Source: an uncultured Lachnospiraceae bacterium (GTDB lineage: Bacteria; Bacillota; Clostridia; Lachnospirales; Lachnospiraceae). Taken from it: a stretch of DNA of 26,308 bases. Where the stretch lies: NCBI GenBank assembly GCA_910588825.1, contig CAJURF010000049.1, positions 1 to 26,308 on the forward strand, in the 5' to 3' direction. The translations under genes and the position numbers were made by a program. Below the pieces are notes generated by a model, which did not search any database, was not told where the DNA came from, and saw only the letters and a list, made by a program, of their open reading frames with translations. Shown piece by piece: positions 23,550 to 26,308 of this stretch (position 1 is the stretch's first letter; each line of letters starts with the position of its first letter).

Positions 23550-24401
23550 ATGAGTATTGCCGATCATATTTTTATAGACATGTGCCAGGAGATTCTGGAC
23601 AATGGAGTGGACACCAGGGGTGAGAAAGTGCGTCCCGTCTGGGAAGATACCGGGGAACCGGCCTATACGGTTAAGAAGTTTGGGGTGGTGAACCGGTATG
23701 ACCTGCGCCGGGAGTTTCCGGCAATGACCCTTCGCAGAACAGGGATTCGCAGTGCTTTTGATGAGCTTTTGTGGATCTGGCAGAAGAAGTCCAATAATGT
23801 CCATGAATTGAACAGCCATATCTGGGACAGCTGGGCAGATGAGTCGGGTTCCATCGGAAAGGCATACGGCTATCAGCTGGGTGTGAAACATTCTTATAAG
23901 GAAGGGATGATGGACCAGGTGGACCGGGTGCTTTACGACCTGAAGCACAATCCATACAGCCGCCGGATTCTCACCAGTCTGTATGTGCACCGGGATCTCC
24001 ATGAGATGGCATTGTATCCCTGTGCATATTCCATGACCTTTAACGTGACCCAGCAGCCGGGGGAGGATAAGCTCACCTTAAATGCCATTTTAAATCAGCG
24101 TTCCCAGGACGTGCTGGTGGCCAACAACTGGAATGTATGCCAGTATGCGCTTCTGGTGCATATGTTTGCCCAGGTGTCGGACATGCAGGCAGGGGAACTG
24201 GTTCATGTGATTGCCGATGCCCATATCTATGACCGTCATATTCCCATCGTAAAGGAATTAATCAGCCGGCCGGTGTATGACGCTCCAAAAGTAGCGCTGA
24301 ACCCGGAAATAAAGGACTTTTATGATTTTACAGTGGATGACCTGCTGGTGGAAAATTATCAGACAGGGCCCCAGGTCCTGGACATTCCTGTGGCAGTGTA
24401 G
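23550..24401 (+). CDS. thyA: Thymidylate synthase
   Basis: 283 residues from the ATG at 23550, chosen because AAAGGAAGG lies six bases upstream; an earlier in-frame ATG at 23532 would overlap that site. The catalytic Cys158 lies in LYPCAYSMTFNV, where most ThyA proteins have LPPCH, so the neighbouring Pro and His are replaced by Tyr and Ala. QRSQDVLVANNWNVCQYA and HVIADAHIYDRH are typical dUMP- and folate-site motifs. It makes dTMP from dUMP with methylenetetrahydrofolate, giving dihydrofolate that FolA, encoded next, reduces. Confidence 0.95.
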   Translation: MSIADHIFIDMCQEILDNGVDTRGEKVRPVWEDTGEPAYTVKKFGVVNRYDLRREFPAMTLRRTGIRSAFDELLWIWQKKSNNVHELNSHIWDSWADESGSIGKAYGYQLGVKHSYKEGMMDQVDRVLYDLKHNPYSRRILTSLYVHRDLHEMALYPCAYSMTFNVTQQPGEDKLTLNAILNQRSQDVLVANNWNVCQYALLVHMFAQVSDMQAGELVHVIADAHIYDRHIPIVKELISRPVYDAPKVALNPEIKDFYDFTVDDLLVENYQTGPQVLDIPVAV

Positions 24402-24412
24402 GCAATTGCATG

Positions 24413-24504
24413 TATACTCAAGAGCATACGTATTTGCCAAATGATTTGCTGTTTTGCTTGAAACAGTGAAGACTTGCTGGCAAATCATTTGGTTCGCGGG
24501 TATA
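24413..24504. repeat. 92-bp quasi-palindromic dispersed repeat, copy 2
   Basis: Ungapped match to 316-407 with five substitutions, all in the inner right half or loop (for example C to T at 24458). The 13-bp inverted repeat (24437-24449 and 24480-24492) is intact, and the ends are TATAC and GTATA. It starts 12 bases after the thyA stop and lies before the folA ribosome binding site, splitting what would otherwise be a tight thyA-folA pair. Confidence 0.85.
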
Positions 24505-24506
24505 AA
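24477..24506 (+). promoter_or_regulatory. Possible folA promoter in the right end of the repeat
   Basis: CTGGCA (24477-24482), an 18-bp spacer and TATAAA (24501-24506). This is the same arrangement as at the ends of copy 1; it would start transcription about 40 bases before the folA ATG. Confidence 0.45.
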
Positions 24507-24552
24507 TATGGGCGTAAATGAATTTTCAGGCACGCGGGGAAGGAGAACGGCT

Positions 24553-25044
24553 ATGAATTTGATTGCAGCAGTTGACAGAAACTGGGGGATCGGGAAGGAT
24601 AACCAGCTGTTGGTGCGGATTCCTGCAGATATGAAGTCTTTTCAGGGGGAAACCATGGGAAAGATTGTAGTTACGGGCCGCAAGACGCTGGAGAGTTTTC
24701 CGGGGGGAATGCCTCTCCCTGGGCGGACCAACATTGTCCTGACCAAAAACAGCAATTACCGTGTCAAAGGAGCACAGACGGTAAACAGCCGCATGGAGCT
24801 GTTTCAGGAACTGGAGAAGTACCCGTCTGAGGATGTTTATATCATTGGAGGGGACAGTGTATATCAGCAGATGCTCCCGTACTGCGATAGGGCATATGTG
24901 ACAAAGATTGATTTTACTTATGAGGCGGATGCGTATTTTCCCAATCTGGACGAGATGGATGAATGGAAAGTAGTGACATCCAGCGAAGAACAGACGTATT
25001 TTGACTTAGAATATAGATTTTTAAAATACGAGAAAGCGAGGTAG
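24553..25044 (+). CDS. folA: Dihydrofolate reductase
   Basis: 163 residues from the ATG at 24553 after GGGAAGGAGAACGG; the longer frame from 24454 starts inside the repeat and lacks a ribosome binding site. Typical motifs are MNLIAAVDRNWGIGKDNQLL, IPADMKSF (folate-binding Asp), VVTGRKTLESFP (NADPH), LPGRTNIVLT and VYIIGGDSVY. It reduces dihydrofolate to tetrahydrofolate with NADPH, regenerating the cofactor used by ThyA upstream. The next gene starts seven bases after the stop. Confidence 0.96.
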   Translation: MNLIAAVDRNWGIGKDNQLLVRIPADMKSFQGETMGKIVVTGRKTLESFPGGMPLPGRTNIVLTKNSNYRVKGAQTVNSRMELFQELEKYPSEDVYIIGGDSVYQQMLPYCDRAYVTKIDFTYEADAYFPNLDEMDEWKVVTSSEEQTYFDLEYRFLKYEKAR

Positions 25045-25051
25045 AAAGACG

Positions 25052-26122
25052 ATGACAGAAATTCGTATGGAACAGACAAAAGAACCGAAGGCACTGCCTC
25101 CGGCAGGTGATCCGCTGGTATTTGGAACCATATTTACCGACCACATGCTGGAGGTGGATTACACAGAAGGAAAAGGATGGCATGACGCCAGAGTGGTACC
25201 TTACCACAATCTGGAGCTGGACCCTGCGGCTATGGTATTCCATTATGGACAGGAAATGTTTGAGGGTTTGAAGGCTTATAAGACAGAAGACGGCCGTATC
25301 CTTTTGTTCCGCCCGGACAAGAACCTGGAAAGGGCCAACAATTCCAACCGCCGTCTGATGATCCCGGAAATTCCTGATGATATTTTCCTGGAGGGGATTC
25401 AAAAGGTGGTACGGATGGATGAGAGATGGATTCCCACTGAACCGGGGACTTCTTTATATATCCGGCCTTTTGTGATTGCCACAGATCCCTTTTTGGGCGT
25501 GCGTCCATCTTATACTTATAAGTTTATGGTGATCCTTTCTCCCGTAGGGCCCTATTATCCGGAAGGACTGGACCCGGTGAAAATATGGATTGAAGATGAC
25601 TATGTGCGGGCAGTTAGAGGCGGAATCGGTGAGACCAAGACCGGGGGCAATTATGTGGCATCTATGGCGGCCCAGATGAAGGCCCATGAGGAGGGATATT
25701 CCCAGGTACTGTGGCTGGACGGTGTGGAGAGGAAGTACATCGAAGAAGTGGGAGCCATGAACATATTCTTTAAAATCGACGGAAAGGTGGTTACCCCAGT
25801 GCTCAACGGAAGCATCCTCCCCGGCGTTACCAGAGACACCTGCATCACACTGTGCAAAGAGTGGGGATATACTGTGGAAGAGCGGAAAGTATCTGTGCAG
25901 GAACTGGAGGAAGCGGCGAAAAGCGGCGCCCTGGAAGAAGTGTGGGGAACAGGAACGGCTGCGGTTATTTCTCCGGTAGGACATCTTCGTTATGAGCAGG
26001 AAGTGTTCCAGATTCAGGACGGCGGCATCGGCAAGCTGAGCCAGAGATTGTATGACACAGTTACCGGGATTCAGCTGGGGAAACTGGAAGATACCCATGG
26101 GTGGACGGTGGAAGTGAAATAG
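25052..26122 (+). CDS. ilvE: Branched-chain amino acid aminotransferase
   Basis: 356 residues, the long form of class IV aminotransferases. The PLP lysine is Lys196 in GIGETKTGGNYVAS. Other motifs are FHYGQEMFEGLKAY, SLYIRPFVIATDPFLGV, YIEEVGAMNIFF and LPGVTRDTCI, with EVWGTGTAAVISPVG near the end. It interconverts Leu, Ile and Val with their keto acids using glutamate. It is probably cotranscribed with folA (seven-base gap) and ends at a terminator. A second Met six codons in (MEQTKE) could be the start, but the first is better placed. Confidence 0.95.
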   Translation: MTEIRMEQTKEPKALPPAGDPLVFGTIFTDHMLEVDYTEGKGWHDARVVPYHNLELDPAAMVFHYGQEMFEGLKAYKTEDGRILLFRPDKNLERANNSNRRLMIPEIPDDIFLEGIQKVVRMDERWIPTEPGTSLYIRPFVIATDPFLGVRPSYTYKFMVILSPVGPYYPEGLDPVKIWIEDDYVRAVRGGIGETKTGGNYVASMAAQMKAHEEGYSQVLWLDGVERKYIEEVGAMNIFFKIDGKVVTPVLNGSILPGVTRDTCITLCKEWGYTVEERKVSVQELEEAAKSGALEEVWGTGTAAVISPVGHLRYEQEVFQIQDGGIGKLSQRLYDTVTGIQLGKLEDTHGWTVEVK

Positions 26123-26150
26123 CAGGAGCAGTCTGCAGAGTATATAGTGG

Positions 26151-26187
26151 AAAAAGCTGGCTGGATGTTGGTCTGGCCGGTTTTTTT
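26151..26187 (+). terminator. Terminator after ilvE
   Basis: AAAAAGCTGGC pairs imperfectly (two G-U pairs, one bulge) with GGCCGGTTTTTTT, ending in seven T. It lies about 30 bases after the stop codon. Confidence 0.8.
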
Positions 26188-26231
26188 ACTACACTTTTTT
26201 CTATATCTATTTATGTTATAATACGGACAGT

Positions 26232-26259
26232 TTTACAGAAATAAAAAAACTAGTATAAT
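26232..26259 (+). promoter_or_regulatory. Promoter pointing off the right edge (upstream of two)
   Basis: TTTACA (26232-26237), a 16-bp spacer and a perfect TATAAT (26254-26259). A further TGT-TATAAT extended -10 lies at 26214-26222 without a clear -35. Confidence 0.5.
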
Positions 26260-26269
26260 TCAATTTAAT

Positions 26270-26298
26270 TAGACGTACATTTAAAAATATGGTATAAT
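26270..26298 (+). promoter_or_regulatory. Promoter pointing off the right edge (downstream of two)
   Basis: TAGACG (26270-26275), a 17-bp spacer and TATAAT (26293-26298) with an extended TGG before the -10. It presumably serves a gene beyond the window. Confidence 0.55.
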
Positions 26299-26308
26299 GC
26301 TTATAGAA

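Noticed and set aside
24454..24552. N-terminal extension of dihydrofolate reductase
   Set aside because: The extension would start within the 92-bp repeat without a ribosome binding site; the enzyme's standard N-terminus begins at 24553 after a good site.

Overview
The window looks like a chromosomal segment from a gut-type clostridium, most likely Lachnospiraceae. The evidence is moderate GC, strong AGGAGG-like ribosome binding sites with ATG, GTG and TTG starts, and a CpsB/CpsC/CpsD-type polysaccharide control module. Surface proteins carry a TGD-type anchor, and there is a DUF3990 toxin-family remnant. The genus is an inference; no rRNA is present.

Layout. (1) 1-1145: a partial PD-(D/E)XK-like gene runs off the left edge. 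Next come a 92-bp quasi-palindromic repeat and a decayed two-gene remnant: the tail of a DUF3990 protein plus a frameshifted small partner. (2) 1170-4028, minus strand: an anchored surface protein with an acidic stalk and a monoacylglycerol-lipase-like hydrolase. (3) 4457-10743, plus strand: an exopolysaccharide control module. It holds a membrane NDP-sugar 4,6-dehydratase, a CpsB PHP phosphatase, an LCP protein, a CpsC chain-length protein, a CpsD tyrosine kinase with a Tyr-rich repeat tail, and a secreted Lys-rich LRR protein. No glycosyltransferases or flippase are in the window. (4) 10810-14241, minus strand: a HipA-like kinase with a small partner (AT-rich, probably acquired), then an overlapping EamA transporter and divergent PLP decarboxylase pair. 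(5) tRNA-Gly(GCC) with its own promoter and terminator. (6) 14755-22868, plus strand: a DtxR-family regulator, a 53-residue lipoprotein, MalQ, a heterodimeric ABC exporter, a small membrane protein, purine nucleoside phosphorylase and MtnA. (7) 22885-26122: VanZ-like protein (minus), then thyA, a second copy of the 92-bp repeat, folA and ilvE (plus). Tandem promoters then point off the right edge.

How the genes work together. CpsB, CpsC and CpsD form the usual phosphatase/adaptor/kinase loop controlling polymer length, and the LCP protein would attach polymer to the wall. ThyA consumes methylene-tetrahydrofolate and FolA regenerates tetrahydrofolate. PNP and MtnA both handle sugar-1-phosphates from nucleoside salvage.

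The most unusual signal is the 92-bp element. Two copies about 24 kb apart are 87/92 identical. Each lies directly upstream of a gene start and has promoter-like sequences facing outward at its ends, so it may be a small mobile element that supplies promoters. Also notable are the eroded DUF3990 locus, the kinase-plus-partner pair and an unusual insertion in the sugar dehydratase.
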